Assembly: GCA_017942035.1 (NCBI GenBank)
Contig: JAGAVG010000024.1
Coordinates: 1 to 52,947, forward strand
DNA from: a bacterium
Lineage (GTDB): Bacteria; Cyanobacteriota; Vampirovibrionia; Gastranaerophilales; Gastranaerophilaceae
DNA length: 52,947 bases
Reading direction: 5' to 3'
The position numbers and the translations under genes were made by a program. The notes beneath the pieces were generated by a model, which saw only the letters and a program-made list of their open reading frames with translations, made no database searches and was not told the origin of the DNA. Positions 33,807 through 42,500 of the stretch are shown piece by piece. How positions within the stretch are numbered: the stretch's first letter is position 1; every line of letters starts with the position of its first letter.

Positions 33807-35132
33807 ATGTATGACTTGTACCCTTATTTTACTAACGATGGCTCTGTTGGGCTCTATTCACCACAGGCCGATGATATATACCATTCCGTCTATGGCGCCT
33901 TAACGGAAGCTTATCAAAAGTTTATTCTTCCGGCAGATTTCGAAAATTATTTCCTAAATAACAACCAAATAAAAATTCTGGATATTTGCTACGGAATTGG
34001 GTACAACTCAAAAAGTTTTCTGAATTATTTTTTTGAAAATATTTTTAAAAATAAAAAATTTTTTAATGATAAAAAAATGTGTACCGAAACGATATATACC
34101 GATAATAATTTAACAAATAAAAAATCTTGTTTTAGTTCTAATAGTACAACTTATAACGTGTCGTTACATACCGATAAAATTTTTGGCAATAAAAATATAA
34201 ATTCATCAGAAAATTATAAGATTTATATTAAAACAATTGATACCGATAAAAATTTAGTTTACCTTTCACCATTTTTCAAAAATTTCGGAAAAAATAAAAA
34301 AATGCTTTTTAGCAACGAAAAAATAGAGAAATTTCAAAAGGTTAAAGTTGAGAGAAAATATAAACTAAAAAAATATATAAATCATATAATATTTGAAAAT
34401 CTCATTAAAAATTTCGGATTGGATTTGTTTTCAAAAGAACTTGAGGATATTTTATTTGATAAAAAGTATACCAGTTTTTTTGACCCAAATATTTGCCGTT
34501 TGTACAAAAGTTATAAATTTACAAGGTATCCTAAGACCTCTAAAGGCTTACAACCAGCCTTCTTACATAATATATATTATAGGTATATTACTAAGCGCCA
34601 TAAAAAGGCCTTAAATGGCCTTAAAATCGATAATATTAATATTGAGTATAAAATCAATGATGCGCGCAATGTTTTATTAGAGGATAAAAACACATATAAT
34701 TTTGTTTTTCTTGATGGATTTACACCGGCAAAATGCCCTATGCTATGGACTGAGGAATTTTTTAAGCTTTTATACGAGCATTTGGATGAGGGCGGAATGA
34801 TTTTGACATATTCTTGCTCTGCAAACGTCAGAAATGCGCTTTCAAAAGCCGGATTTAATATCGGAAAAAATTATTCGGCGGAATTAAATAAAGATATTGG
34901 CACAATTGCCGTCAAAAATTCTGACGTTAAATACCCGCTTTCAGAATTCGATTTAGGGCTTATGAAAACTCGTGCAGGTATAATTTACCATGATAAAAAT
35001 TTCACGCTCACTAATGAGCAAATACTCGCGGCTCATAAAAAAGAGGTTGAAAATTCAACACTAATGAGCTCAACGAGTTATTTAAAAACTAAAAACAGAG
35101 AAACATTATGCAAAAATCATGAGAACAAGTAG
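33807..35132 (+). CDS. mnmD: tRNA U34 methyltransferase MnmD-like with a large low-complexity insertion
   Basis: SAM-dependent methyltransferase of the MnmC N-domain type (methylaminomethyl modification of tRNA wobble uridine). It starts LYPYFTNDGSVGLYSPQADDIYHS, has the SAM loop ILDICYGIGYNSKSF near residue 52, and LDGFTPAKCPMLWTEEFF near residue 305. At 441 residues it is about 180-200 longer than a minimal MnmD. The extra part, roughly residues 71-265, is A+T-rich, Lys/Asn-rich, and contains three copies of a repeated motif. No FAD domain is fused. Leaderless start after TATAAT. Confidence 0.85.
   Translation: MYDLYPYFTNDGSVGLYSPQADDIYHSVYGALTEAYQKFILPADFENYFLNNNQIKILDICYGIGYNSKSFLNYFFENIFKNKKFFNDKKMCTETIYTDNNLTNKKSCFSSNSTTYNVSLHTDKIFGNKNINSSENYKIYIKTIDTDKNLVYLSPFFKNFGKNKKMLFSNEKIEKFQKVKVERKYKLKKYINHIIFENLIKNFGLDLFSKELEDILFDKKYTSFFDPNICRLYKSYKFTRYPKTSKGLQPAFLHNIYYRYITKRHKKALNGLKIDNINIEYKINDARNVLLEDKNTYNFVFLDGFTPAKCPMLWTEEFFKLLYEHLDEGGMILTYSCSANVRNALSKAGFNIGKNYSAELNKDIGTIAVKNSDVKYPLSEFDLGLMKTRAGIIYHDKNFTLTNEQILAAHKKEVENSTLMSSTSYLKTKNRETLCKNHENK
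34090..34254 (+). repeat. Repeated ACCGATAA-core motif within mnmD
   Basis: CGATATATACCGATAA (34090-34105) and CGTTACATACCGATAA (34162-34177) fit CGNTAYATACCGATAA; ATACCGATAA also ends a third, looser copy (34240-34249). All three are in one reading frame, encoding IYTDNN, LHTDKI and IDTDKN. Confidence 0.8.
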
Positions 35133-35165
35133 ATAATAATAAAAGTTTAACGTAAATATTATCAG

Positions 35166-35186
35166 TATATATCGAAACGATATATA
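35166..35186. repeat. Perfect hairpin sharing 14 bp with the mnmD motif region
   Basis: TATATATCG-AAA-CGATATATA. The segment CGAAACGATATATA also occurs at 34085-34098, directly at the first motif copy inside mnmD. Between mnmD and the convergent HTH gene. Confidence 0.8.
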
Positions 35187-35191
35187 ATAAA

Positions 35192-35407
35192 TTATTCTTC
35201 GGGATTTTTTTTCAAAACAATTTCGTACCCTAAAATTTTTGCAAAAAATTCAAATTCTTCAAAATCTAATGTTCCGCGTCCTAATTTATGCGAAAGACCG
35301 TCAAGAGTATATTTACGGCCACCTTGTTCTGTTGCGATTTTAGCAAGCTCCTTAAGTGTTAAACATTCTTTTGCCAATAATATTTTTACATATTCTTTTG
35401 CTGTCAT
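35192..35407 (-). CDS. Small HTH-like protein divergent from a prepilin
   Basis: 71 residues. LTLKELAKIATEQGGRKYTLDG, then LSHKLGRGTLDFEEFEFFAKILGYEI resembles an XRE-like helix-turn-helix with an insertion before the recognition helix. DNA binding is inferred. TAAGGAAT precedes the ATG. It is divergent from the prepilin at 35544 over 136 bp, and the same prepilin-plus-small-HTH pairing is seen at 24959/25024. Confidence 0.7.
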   Translation of the reverse strand: MTAKEYVKILLAKECLTLKELAKIATEQGGRKYTLDGLSHKLGRGTLDFEEFEFFAKILGYEIVLKKNPEE

Positions 35408-35446
35408 GATAATTCCTTAGATATATTTTACAAATTATTGACTATA

Positions 35447-35475
35447 TTGACAATTCTAGAAAAACAAGTTATAAT
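35447..35475 (+). promoter_or_regulatory. Consensus promoter of prepilin at 35544
   Basis: TTGACA 35447-35452, 17-bp spacer, TATAAT 35470-35475: a perfect sigma-70 consensus. It leaves an untranslated leader of about 60 nt ending in TGGAGGGAT. A strong promoter of this kind is expected to need a repressor. Confidence 0.8.
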
Positions 35476-35543
35476 TATTGATGTAATCGTCTATATATTG
35501 AAGTTACATTCAATTAATTATTAATAAAACTTTATGGAGGGAT

Positions 35544-36203
35544 ATGAAAAAAAGTTTTTTAACACATTATGCGGTTCGATGTAAACACGCATTCACTTTG
35601 GCAGAAGTTCTTATCACTCTCGGGATAATTGGTATTGTGGCCGCGATGACGTTGCCTGGGGTGATTAGCAATCATAAAAAATATGTTACGGCACAAAAGT
35701 TGAAAAAGGCATCTACTGTGCTTCTTCAGGCTAACAGAATGTCTTATGCAGCAGAAGGTACAGCTGACAGGCCCGGTTTTACTCCGTTTAACGCGGATGA
35801 AGCTTTAGAAATGTTTAATAGGTATTACGTTCCGTATATTAAATTTGATGAGGTTGTAAAGGGAACAAAAGGGGTCTTTGGTTACATGCAAGATGACATG
35901 GCCTTTTATTTTATAAAAGATGGACAGCCAGACTCTTGGGGAAGTACTTATATGTTAGTATGCACTTCTCATAAAGCATGTAAAAACATTGACGAAAGCC
36001 AGGGTGCCATAAGACAAATTGTTAACGGCAAGGACATATTTACATTCTACACCTCCGGCACTATACCTACTTATGTTTTGGAACACGAATCACGTGAACA
36101 ACGATACTCTGATTGTAAAAATCATACGGGTAAAGAAGCTTGTACAACTCTTATATTCGAGGCGGGATGGACTTTCCCGAAAGACTATCCGATAGGATTT
36201 TAA
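35544..36203 (+). CDS. Prepilin-like protein
   Basis: 219 residues. Leader of 16 residues ending CKHA, then FTLAEVLITLGIIG (Ala at -1, Phe +1, Glu +5). The mature domain includes CTSHKAC and CKNHTGKEAC, likely disulfide pairs, and ends WTFPKDYPIGF, like the ends of two other prepilins here. TGGAGGG precedes ATG. It has a perfect consensus promoter and a divergent small HTH gene. Confidence 0.88.
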   Translation: MKKSFLTHYAVRCKHAFTLAEVLITLGIIGIVAAMTLPGVISNHKKYVTAQKLKKASTVLLQANRMSYAAEGTADRPGFTPFNADEALEMFNRYYVPYIKFDEVVKGTKGVFGYMQDDMAFYFIKDGQPDSWGSTYMLVCTSHKACKNIDESQGAIRQIVNGKDIFTFYTSGTIPTYVLEHESREQRYSDCKNHTGKEACTTLIFEAGWTFPKDYPIGF

Positions 36204-36217
36204 TTAAACTTAATGAG

Positions 36218-36245
36218 TTGCCCACTTTTCAAAATATTTTATAAT
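36218..36245 (+). promoter_or_regulatory. Promoter of the FAD oxidoreductase gene, abutting the start codon
   Basis: TTGCCC 36218-36223, 16-bp spacer, TATAAT 36240-36245; ATG 36252 follows after 6 nt with no ribosome site. Confidence 0.65.
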
Positions 36246-36251
36246 TAAAAT

Positions 36252-37553
36252 ATGCAAAAATATGATATTATAGTTGTCGGCGGCGGAACTGCCGGATGTG
36301 CGGCCGCTTATACCGCAGGAAAACTCGGGTTCAAAACACTTTTAATAGAAAAAAATATTCATCTTGGCGGAACTATAACCTCCGGACTTGTTGTTCCGGT
36401 GATGAAATCCGGCGACAATCAGATAAATACGGATTTTTACAATGATTTTACCGCCGAAATGAAGGCCGCAGGCGGTCAAATTACCTATCAAAATAACTCC
36501 GGATGGTTCAATCCCGAGCTTGCGAAAATCGTTCTCGATAGCGTGATGGCAAAAGCTAATGTGGAAGTACTTTTCGATACTCATATTATAGATGTAAAAC
36601 TTTCAGGACGTACAATTGATTATATCGAAATTTCAAAAGAAATCTTATCGGTATATAGCGATACGTTACAAGATAACAAAGATAAGTTATCGGTATGTAT
36701 CGGGGCGAAATACGTAATTGATGCAACAGGAAATTGCGAAATCGGAAAAATTTGCGGATGCAATTTTTTAGAAAATTCTGATGAAAATCAGCCGGTATGT
36801 TTGCGTTTTATGATGAGCGGAGTTGATGTGGAAAAGTGCGGCAATTGGCTTTTAGACATTGATAAAGACCGAAATGTTACAACGGTTGAACGCATTGAGG
36901 GCGAAACACATTTTTCCACGGCTTATACATGGGATAAAGACAAGAACTGGGCTTTAACCCCTTTATTTGAGGATGCTGTAGCAAAGGGGATACTAAAAGA
37001 TCACGACAGAAACTATTTTCAGATATTTACAGTGGCCGGAATGCCTGATACTGTGGCTTTTAACTGCCCGAGAATAATTGATTATACTCAAACCTTAGAT
37101 GTTAAAAGTATGTCAAAAGCCCTGCAATCAGGACGTGAGGCAATTTTTAGACTTGCTGAATTTTGCAGAAAATACCTTCCGGGATTTGAGAATGCATTTA
37201 TCTCAAATATTGCGGATATGCTAGGTGTAAGGGTTTCACGACGTATTAAGGGTAAATATATTTATACAATTGATGATATTAAAAGCGGAAAAACTTTTGA
37301 AAATCCGGTTGTAATTTCAAATTATCCGGTGGATGTGCATTCAAATAAGAAAAATTCTTCGACCTTATCAAATTTAGGGGAATACCAAATGCCAGTTGAA
37401 TGCTTGATTTCAGATGATATTGACAACCTTTTCGTTGCGGGGCGTTGCGTTTCTGCAGATTTTATGGCACAAGGAGCCTTACGGGTTCAAGCAAGCTGTT
37501 TTTCCATGGGGGAAGGATTAGTAAAGTATATAAAACAATTAAATAAAATTTAA
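36252..37553 (+). CDS. FAD-dependent oxidoreductase
   Basis: 433 residues. Dinucleotide-binding fold at the N-terminus (YDIIVVGGGTAGCAAAYTAGKLG) with Glu at the end of the second strand (TLLIEKN); then HLGGTITSGLVVPV, YVIDATGNCEIGKICG, and near the C-terminus LFVAGRCVSADFMAQGALRVQ. This fits the FAD_oxidored group; substrate unknown. An extra segment, ILSVYSDTLQDNKDKLSVCIG in two halves before AKYVIDATG (residues about 133-153), is encoded by two inverted copies of the ACCGATAA-core motif. Leaderless start. Confidence 0.88.
   Translation: MQKYDIIVVGGGTAGCAAAYTAGKLGFKTLLIEKNIHLGGTITSGLVVPVMKSGDNQINTDFYNDFTAEMKAAGGQITYQNNSGWFNPELAKIVLDSVMAKANVEVLFDTHIIDVKLSGRTIDYIEISKEILSVYSDTLQDNKDKLSVCIGAKYVIDATGNCEIGKICGCNFLENSDENQPVCLRFMMSGVDVEKCGNWLLDIDKDRNVTTVERIEGETHFSTAYTWDKDKNWALTPLFEDAVAKGILKDHDRNYFQIFTVAGMPDTVAFNCPRIIDYTQTLDVKSMSKALQSGREAIFRLAEFCRKYLPGFENAFISNIADMLGVRVSRRIKGKYIYTIDDIKSGKTFENPVVISNYPVDVHSNKKNSSTLSNLGEYQMPVECLISDDIDNLFVAGRCVSADFMAQGALRVQASCFSMGEGLVKYIKQLNKI
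36645..36702 (-). repeat. Two further copies of the ACCGATAA-core motif
   Basis: On the minus strand CGCTATATACCGATAA (complement of 36645-36660) and CGATACATACCGATAA (complement of about 36687-36702). They are in frame and flank the extra segment of the FAD oxidoreductase. Confidence 0.8.
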
Positions 37554-37555
37554 TA

Positions 37556-38113
37556 TTATTCCTGTATAAATTTAATCACTTTGCAAGGATTACCAGCCGC
37601 CACACAATTGGACGGAATATCTTTTGTTACAACGCTTCCGGCACCGATTACCGAATTATCACCGATATTTACACCGGGTAATACAACAACATTGCCGCCA
37701 AACCATACATTATTACCGACCGTTATCGGAGAAGCGCTTTCTATTCCGCTGTTTCGTTTTTGGTAATCAAGCGGGTGGGAAGCGGTATAAAATCCGCAAT
37801 TTGGCCCGATAAAAACGTTATCGCCAAAAGTTACCTTAGCCGGATCCAGAATTACAAGATTGTGATTTGAATAAAAATTCTCACCTATTTTGATATTAAA
37901 TCCGTAATCACAAAAGAAATTTGGCTCAATCCACATATTCTTTGCGGTTTTACCAAAAAGTTTTTTAATAAGTTTGTGTTTCTTTTCAATTTCATTTGGC
38001 AAACATTTGTTATATTTCATGCAATGAGTTTTTGCATGAATTCTTGCGGCATACAATTCTGGATCAAGAGGATTGTAGGGTACACCGGCAATCATTTTTT
38101 CTTTTTCGCTCAT
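37556..38113 (-). CDS. Maltose/galactoside O-acetyltransferase-like (left-handed beta helix)
   Basis: 185 residues from MSEKEKMIAG. N-terminal Maa domain (VPYNPLDPELYAARIHAK), then hexapeptide repeats (IGENFYSNHNLVILDPAKV; VWFGGNVVVLPGVNIG; NSVIGAGSVVTKDIPSN) forming the trimeric left-handed helix. Catalytic His in TASHPLDYQ. It acetylates sugars, exact substrate unknown. An in-frame ATG eight codons upstream is the alternative. It converges with the FAD oxidoreductase after 2 nt. Confidence 0.9.
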   Translation of the reverse strand: MSEKEKMIAGVPYNPLDPELYAARIHAKTHCMKYNKCLPNEIEKKHKLIKKLFGKTAKNMWIEPNFFCDYGFNIKIGENFYSNHNLVILDPAKVTFGDNVFIGPNCGFYTASHPLDYQKRNSGIESASPITVGNNVWFGGNVVVLPGVNIGDNSVIGAGSVVTKDIPSNCVAAGNPCKVIKFIQE

Positions 38114-38166
38114 TTTTACTGATTTTACTTGTAACATTTTACCAAAACTTCTTTTTAAGTACAGAA

Positions 38167-39099
38167 CTAGCTCATCTGGGCATTTGCACCTGATACAACT
38201 TCAATAATCTCTTGAGTAATCATAAATTGACGTGATTTATTATATTGAATTGATAGTTCCGCAATCATTTTTTCTGCATTAGAAGTCGCGGCAGACATAG
38301 CGGTCATTCTGGATGCAAGTTCGCTTGCCTGCGCCTCTAACAAGGCTTGATAAACGATATTAACTATATACATAGGAACAATTTTTTGCAAAATATTATG
38401 CATATCAGGTGTGAATTCCATCAATGGTTCTATTATATTATCATGAAGTCTTTCGTAATCGTCATTCACGCCCTTTAGCGGCAAAATTTCCCAATCATCA
38501 ACTTTATAGGTCATCATATTTTTGAAACGTGTTGTGATAATTTCAATTTTGTCGATTTTTTTGCCTACGTAATATTCTGCAATGTCCTCTATAATCATTT
38601 TAGCGCCCTCAGGTGATGGCGTTGAGGCAACTGAAAGATAATTTTGTACAATCTCAAAACCTAACTCTTTTGCCTGTTTTTTTAAAGGAGACATTCCCTT
38701 TTGACCGACAACAAAAAGAGTGCATGAAATACCCTGTTTTTTATACTCTTTAATTTTAGAAATAGTATGTCTGATAACATTTGCATTATATGCGCCTGCA
38801 AGGCCTTTATTTGAGGTTATAACAAGTAGTCCTACAGATTTTATTTCTCGAACCTGCAAAAGTTCGGGATAATTATCTATTGCCGATTTGATTTTTAATG
38901 TTGCGGAACTGTAACTTCCGACAGATTTTAAAAGCTTTGCAAACATATAACAGAGCTCTCTGGTGAACGGTCTAGACGCCTTTACAGTATTTTCGGCTTT
39001 TTTAACCTTTGCCGCCGCAACCATTTTCATTGCACGAGTGATTTTTTTCGTGCTTTGAACGCTCTGTATTCGTGTTTTTATATCTTTTAAATTTGCCAT
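38167..39099 (-). CDS. atpG: ATP synthase gamma subunit
   Basis: Central rotor shaft. 310 residues: N-terminal helix ANLKDIKTRIQSVQSTKKIT-type start with ITRAMKMVAAAKVKKAE, and the C-terminal helix ASELASRMTAMSAATSNAEKM. Last gene of the cluster. It follows the zinc-binding membrane protein after 7 nt. Whether it contains the redox-sensitive insertion of photosynthetic gamma subunits: no Cys pair is visible. Confidence 0.95.
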   Translation of the reverse strand: MANLKDIKTRIQSVQSTKKITRAMKMVAAAKVKKAENTVKASRPFTRELCYMFAKLLKSVGSYSSATLKIKSAIDNYPELLQVREIKSVGLLVITSNKGLAGAYNANVIRHTISKIKEYKKQGISCTLFVVGQKGMSPLKKQAKELGFEIVQNYLSVASTPSPEGAKMIIEDIAEYYVGKKIDKIEIITTRFKNMMTYKVDDWEILPLKGVNDDYERLHDNIIEPLMEFTPDMHNILQKIVPMYIVNIVYQALLEAQASELASRMTAMSAATSNAEKMIAELSIQYNKSRQFMITQEIIEVVSGANAQMS

Positions 39100-39106
39100 T
39101 TGTGTA

Positions 39107-39436
39107 TTAATATCCTTTAATTAAATTCAATCCTATCAAAAGCGCAACTATAGCAAAAAATGCCCTTCCGAATTCAAAATCAAAAGCTGATGATACCAAA
39201 CCTATAGCTCCGACAACCGCAAACAAAACTCCGGCATAGTAGCCAATATTTAATGATTTTGCAAGCTGCCCATTATTATGGTTATGTTTGTGACATCCAC
39301 AGCCTTTATGACAAGCTTCACTGTCTTTGCATAAGACTTTGCCATTCTCTATTGTCATACATTCAAGGCACAATGCCTTTCCGCAGGATTTACAAATCCC
39401 AAATGCGTCTCTGTCATGATGATTAAAACATTTCAT
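39107..39436 (-). CDS. B-box-like zinc-binding membrane protein inside the atp operon
   Basis: 109 residues. The first 50 carry many metal ligands: MKCFNHHDRDAFGICKSCGK, ALCLECMTIE, VLCKDSEACHKGCGCHKHNH, resembling a B-box zinc finger (Cys3, His6/7, Cys15, Cys18, Cys23, Cys26, Cys36). Two hydrophobic segments follow (about residues 65-83 and 92-107), so it is probably anchored with the finger in the cytosol. It lies between atpA (19-nt gap) and atpG (7-nt gap) with GAAAGGAG upstream, so it is cotranscribed. No standard ATP synthase gene occupies this spot. Confidence 0.82.
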   Translation of the reverse strand: MKCFNHHDRDAFGICKSCGKALCLECMTIENGKVLCKDSEACHKGCGCHKHNHNNGQLAKSLNIGYYAGVLFAVVGAIGLVSSAFDFEFGRAFFAIVALLIGLNLIKGY

Positions 39437-39454
39437 AAAATTTCTCCTTTCAAC

Positions 39455-40966
39455 TTAAAAAGATTTTTTAAAGTTTTCCAAAGCCTTTTTCAATGCTTCC
39501 TTATCCTCATCACTTAAAGCAGAACCTTCATTCAGCCTTTGAGCTAAATCGGAGAGATTTGCTTCAAAATAGTTAAACCAGTCTATTTTAAACTGTTTAA
39601 TTTTTGAATTATCCACATCATCTAAGTAGCCTTCGTTTGCCGCAAACAATATTGATACTTGCTGAGCTACTGATAACGGGTTATATTGCGGCTGTTTTAA
39701 AACTTCAGTAAGTTTTTCACCTTTTCTCAACTGGTTTTTGGTGGCCTGATCCAAATCTGATGCAAACTGAGCAAAGGCTTCTAACTCTCTATATTGAGCT
39801 AAATCAAGTCTCAATTGTCCGGCAACCTGTTTGATAGCTTTTGTTTGTGCCGCACCACCTACACGAGAAACCGAAATACCAGCATTAATTGCCGGACGAA
39901 CACCGCTGTTGAACAAGTTGGTTTCAAGGAAAATTTGTCCGTCAGTAATTGAAATTACGTTAGTTGGAATGTACGCAGAAACATCACCTGCCTGAGTTTC
40001 AATAATCGGCAGTGCTGTAATACTTCCGCCGCCTAACTGGTCATTAAGCTTAACGGCACGTTCAAGAAGTCTTGAGTGAAGATAGAAAACATCTCCCGGA
40101 TATGCCTCACGTCCCGGCGGTCTTTTTAGAAGCAAACTCATCGCACGATATGCCTGAGCGTGTTTTGACAAATCATCATAGACAATCAAAACATCTTTAC
40201 CTTCTTCCATGAATTCTTCGCCGATTGCAACACCGGCAAAAGGTGCAATATATTGAAGCGGTGCAGATTCATTGGCTGTTGCGGAAACTATAATTGAATA
40301 TTCCATCGCGCCGCGCTCTTCCAAAGTTTTAGCTAATTGAGCAACAGTTGAGGCTTTCTGACCGATTGCAACGTAAATACAGATAACATTTTTACCTTTT
40401 TGGTTGATAATTGTATCAATGGCAATCGCGGTTTTACCTGTCTGACGGTCTCCGATAATCAATTCTCTCTGGCCTCTTCCGATAGGAGTAAGACTGTCTA
40501 TCGCGGTCAACCCTGTTTGAAGCGGCTGGTGGACTGATTTTCTTGTAACAATTCCCGGTGCAACCCTTTCAATCGGACGGTTTTTAGTATATTCATAATC
40601 GCCTTTTCCGTCAAGCGGTCTGCCTGTCGGATCAATAATTCTTCCGATAAGTCCGTATCCGACCGGCACAGATGCAATTTGACCGGTTGTTTTAACTGTC
40701 ATACCTTCTTTAATCTTTGTGTAATTACCGAGAACTACAATACCAACGTTATCTTCTTCGAGGTTCATTGCAATTCCAAGAGTGCCTTCACCGTCTTCAA
40801 ATTGAACAAGTTCATTTGACATTACATTTCTCAAACCGTAAACCCTTACGATTCCGTCACTGACTTCCAAAACCGTTCCGGTATTTGAAATATCGGCCTG
40901 TAAGTCGTAATTATCTATACGGCTTTTTATAATTGAACTAATTTCATCTGGTTGTATAAGTGCCAT
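39455..40966 (-). CDS. atpA: ATP synthase alpha subunit
   Basis: Non-catalytic nucleotide-binding subunit of F1, 503 residues. P-loop GDRQTGKT at residues 172-179, then [29 protein letters not shown] in two segments near 265-290, and the family signature [24 protein letters not shown] lies upstream of ATG. Follows atpH by 13 nt. Confidence 0.97.
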   Translation of the reverse strand: MALIQPDEISSIIKSRIDNYDLQADISNTGTVLEVSDGIVRVYGLRNVMSNELVQFEDGEGTLGIAMNLEEDNVGIVVLGNYTKIKEGMTVKTTGQIASVPVGYGLIGRIIDPTGRPLDGKGDYEYTKNRPIERVAPGIVTRKSVHQPLQTGLTAIDSLTPIGRGQRELIIGDRQTGKTAIAIDTIINQKGKNVICIYVAIGQKASTVAQLAKTLEERGAMEYSIIVSATANESAPLQYIAPFAGVAIGEEFMEEGKDVLIVYDDLSKHAQAYRAMSLLLKRPPGREAYPGDVFYLHSRLLERAVKLNDQLGGGSITALPIIETQAGDVSAYIPTNVISITDGQIFLETNLFNSGVRPAINAGISVSRVGGAAQTKAIKQVAGQLRLDLAQYRELEAFAQFASDLDQATKNQLRKGEKLTEVLKQPQYNPLSVAQQVSILFAANEGYLDDVDNSKIKQFKIDWFNYFEANLSDLAQRLNEGSALSDEDKEALKKALENFKKSF

Positions 40967-40979
40967 AAATCTGCGCTCC

Positions 40980-41522
40980 TTATCTTATGTTTTTACTCAA
41001 ACTTTTTAATTTTGTATCCACCGACAAATCAATAACATCATCATCAATTTTTATTACTAAGCCGGCTATTATACTTTCATTTACATTCCACAAAGGTTTT
41101 ACATTTTTTTTGATTTTGTTTTGTAATTTTTCAACAATTTCAGACTTTTGTGACTCTTCAAGCTCTACTGCAGAAGTAATTTCAACATTTTTAATGTTAT
41201 TTATCAAATCAAGTTCATCAAAATAAGCATTAATTATGTTTTCAAACTCATTAAACCTTGATTTTTTAATAATTATAGTAAAAAATTTCAAAATATTTTC
41301 ATCAATTTTTCCTGAAAAAACATCTGAAAAAACAAGAACTTTTTTATCATCGGCAATTGTCGGTGACACCAAAACATCATACAATTCCGGAGTCATTGAG
41401 GATTTAACAATATTTAAGTCCTCGGAAATTTTTTCAAAATCAGGAGTTTTGGCATACCCCAAATCAATTAGAGCATGCGCATAATTTTTTGAAATTTTTG
41501 TTATTTTCGTAATTTTATCCAT
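40980..41522 (-). CDS. atpH: ATP synthase delta subunit
   Basis: Peripheral-stalk subunit (OSCP homologue), 180 residues from [22 protein letters not shown]; this start lies 1 nt after the atpF stop and discards 36 upstream residues that overlap atpF. The C-terminal part shows the family's [19 protein letters not shown]. Confidence 0.92.
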   Translation of the reverse strand: MDKITKITKISKNYAHALIDLGYAKTPDFEKISEDLNIVKSSMTPELYDVLVSPTIADDKKVLVFSDVFSGKIDENILKFFTIIIKKSRFNEFENIINAYFDELDLINNIKNVEITSAVELEESQKSEIVEKLQNKIKKNVKPLWNVNESIIAGLVIKIDDDVIDLSVDTKLKSLSKNIR

Positions 41523-41523
41523 T

Positions 41524-42024
41524 TTACAAATTAATCCTGTCAAGTTTGTCAATGCTTTCGCGTATAAATTTTTCGTGCAAATCTCTGCATTTTGCAAGTT
41601 CACTCTTAAGATATTCACGAGAAAGCTCAATTGCTTTTTCTGAGGCCTTTTTAAGCATTTCCGAGGACATTGATTTTTCTTCTGATGAAATAATATTTTC
41701 GGAATTTTTTAATATACCTTCAATATCATTACCCGTTTCTTCTTGAATTTTAGCGGCGACATTACCGGCCGAAACTTTTGCTCCGGATAGCTTTTCCTCT
41801 ATTTCTTGAGCAAGATTTGCGACTGCATTTTTCGCGCTGTTAAGATTATTAATGGCATTTTCTCTTTCAAGTTTTGCATCCTCGATTTTCTTAATAATGG
41901 CATTTTTCAGTCCCTCAAATTTGTCGCCTAATTTGAGATAATGCGCGATTAGGGCTATACATAAAAAAAGTATAGCAAAATTGAATGTATTTGTTTTTAA
42001 TATAAAATCAAAAATCTCGCTCAT
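41524..42024 (-). CDS. atpF: ATP synthase b subunit
   Basis: 166 residues: an N-terminal membrane helix (FNFAILFLCIALIAHYL, about residues 14-30) and a long charged helix, the peripheral stalk. Overlaps the b' gene by 1 nt. With b' it forms the heterodimeric stalk typical of Cyanobacteria and plastids. Confidence 0.9.
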   Translation of the reverse strand: MSEIFDFILKTNTFNFAILFLCIALIAHYLKLGDKFEGLKNAIIKKIEDAKLERENAINNLNSAKNAVANLAQEIEEKLSGAKVSAGNVAAKIQEETGNDIEGILKNSENIISSEEKSMSSEMLKKASEKAIELSREYLKSELAKCRDLHEKFIRESIDKLDRINL

Positions 42025-42485
42025 TATTTTATAACCCTGCTTATTAACTCACCATCAGAAATTTTGACATTTTCGCCTAAAATTTTTGATGATATACTCT
42101 CTGCAAGTTCAACTGTCACAGCATTTATCCTATCAGTCATATTATTTTTTTCATGTGATAAACTTAATTTAGCTTCATCAATTCTGCTTTTTGCTGAATT
42201 TCTAGCCTCAGAAATTTTCTCATCACGCATTTTATTTGCGGATGTAACTATTTCTGTCATAATATTTTTTGTAGTTTTATCTGTTTCAGCTAACCTGTAT
42301 TCCTTATCTTGTATAAGGCCGTCGGCTTTTTCGTTGGAATTTTTGGCATCAGAATATGCGTCATCAATAAATTTCTGACGCTCATTTACAATTCTCTCAA
42401 TCGGCCTGTAAAAAACGGCATTCATAATTACCGTAAATATTACAAAACTGATTGCTGATACTATAAATGTTGCATTAAATTCCAT
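42024..42485 (-). CDS. atpF2: ATP synthase b' subunit
   Basis: 153 residues: membrane helix ATFIVSAISFVIFTVIMNAV at the N-terminus, then FYRPIERIVNERQKFIDD, typical of b/b', and a long coiled helix. The presence of two different b-type genes in tandem (b' first) points to a cyanobacterial-type enzyme. Confidence 0.9.
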   Translation of the reverse strand: MEFNATFIVSAISFVIFTVIMNAVFYRPIERIVNERQKFIDDAYSDAKNSNEKADGLIQDKEYRLAETDKTTKNIMTEIVTSANKMRDEKISEARNSAKSRIDEAKLSLSHEKNNMTDRINAVTVELAESISSKILGENVKISDGELISRVIK

Positions 42486-42500
42486 ATATACCGCCTGTTA

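Noticed and set aside
41523-41630. Longer N-terminus for AtpH
   Set aside because: It overlaps atpF in another frame; the conserved protein begins at MDKITK.
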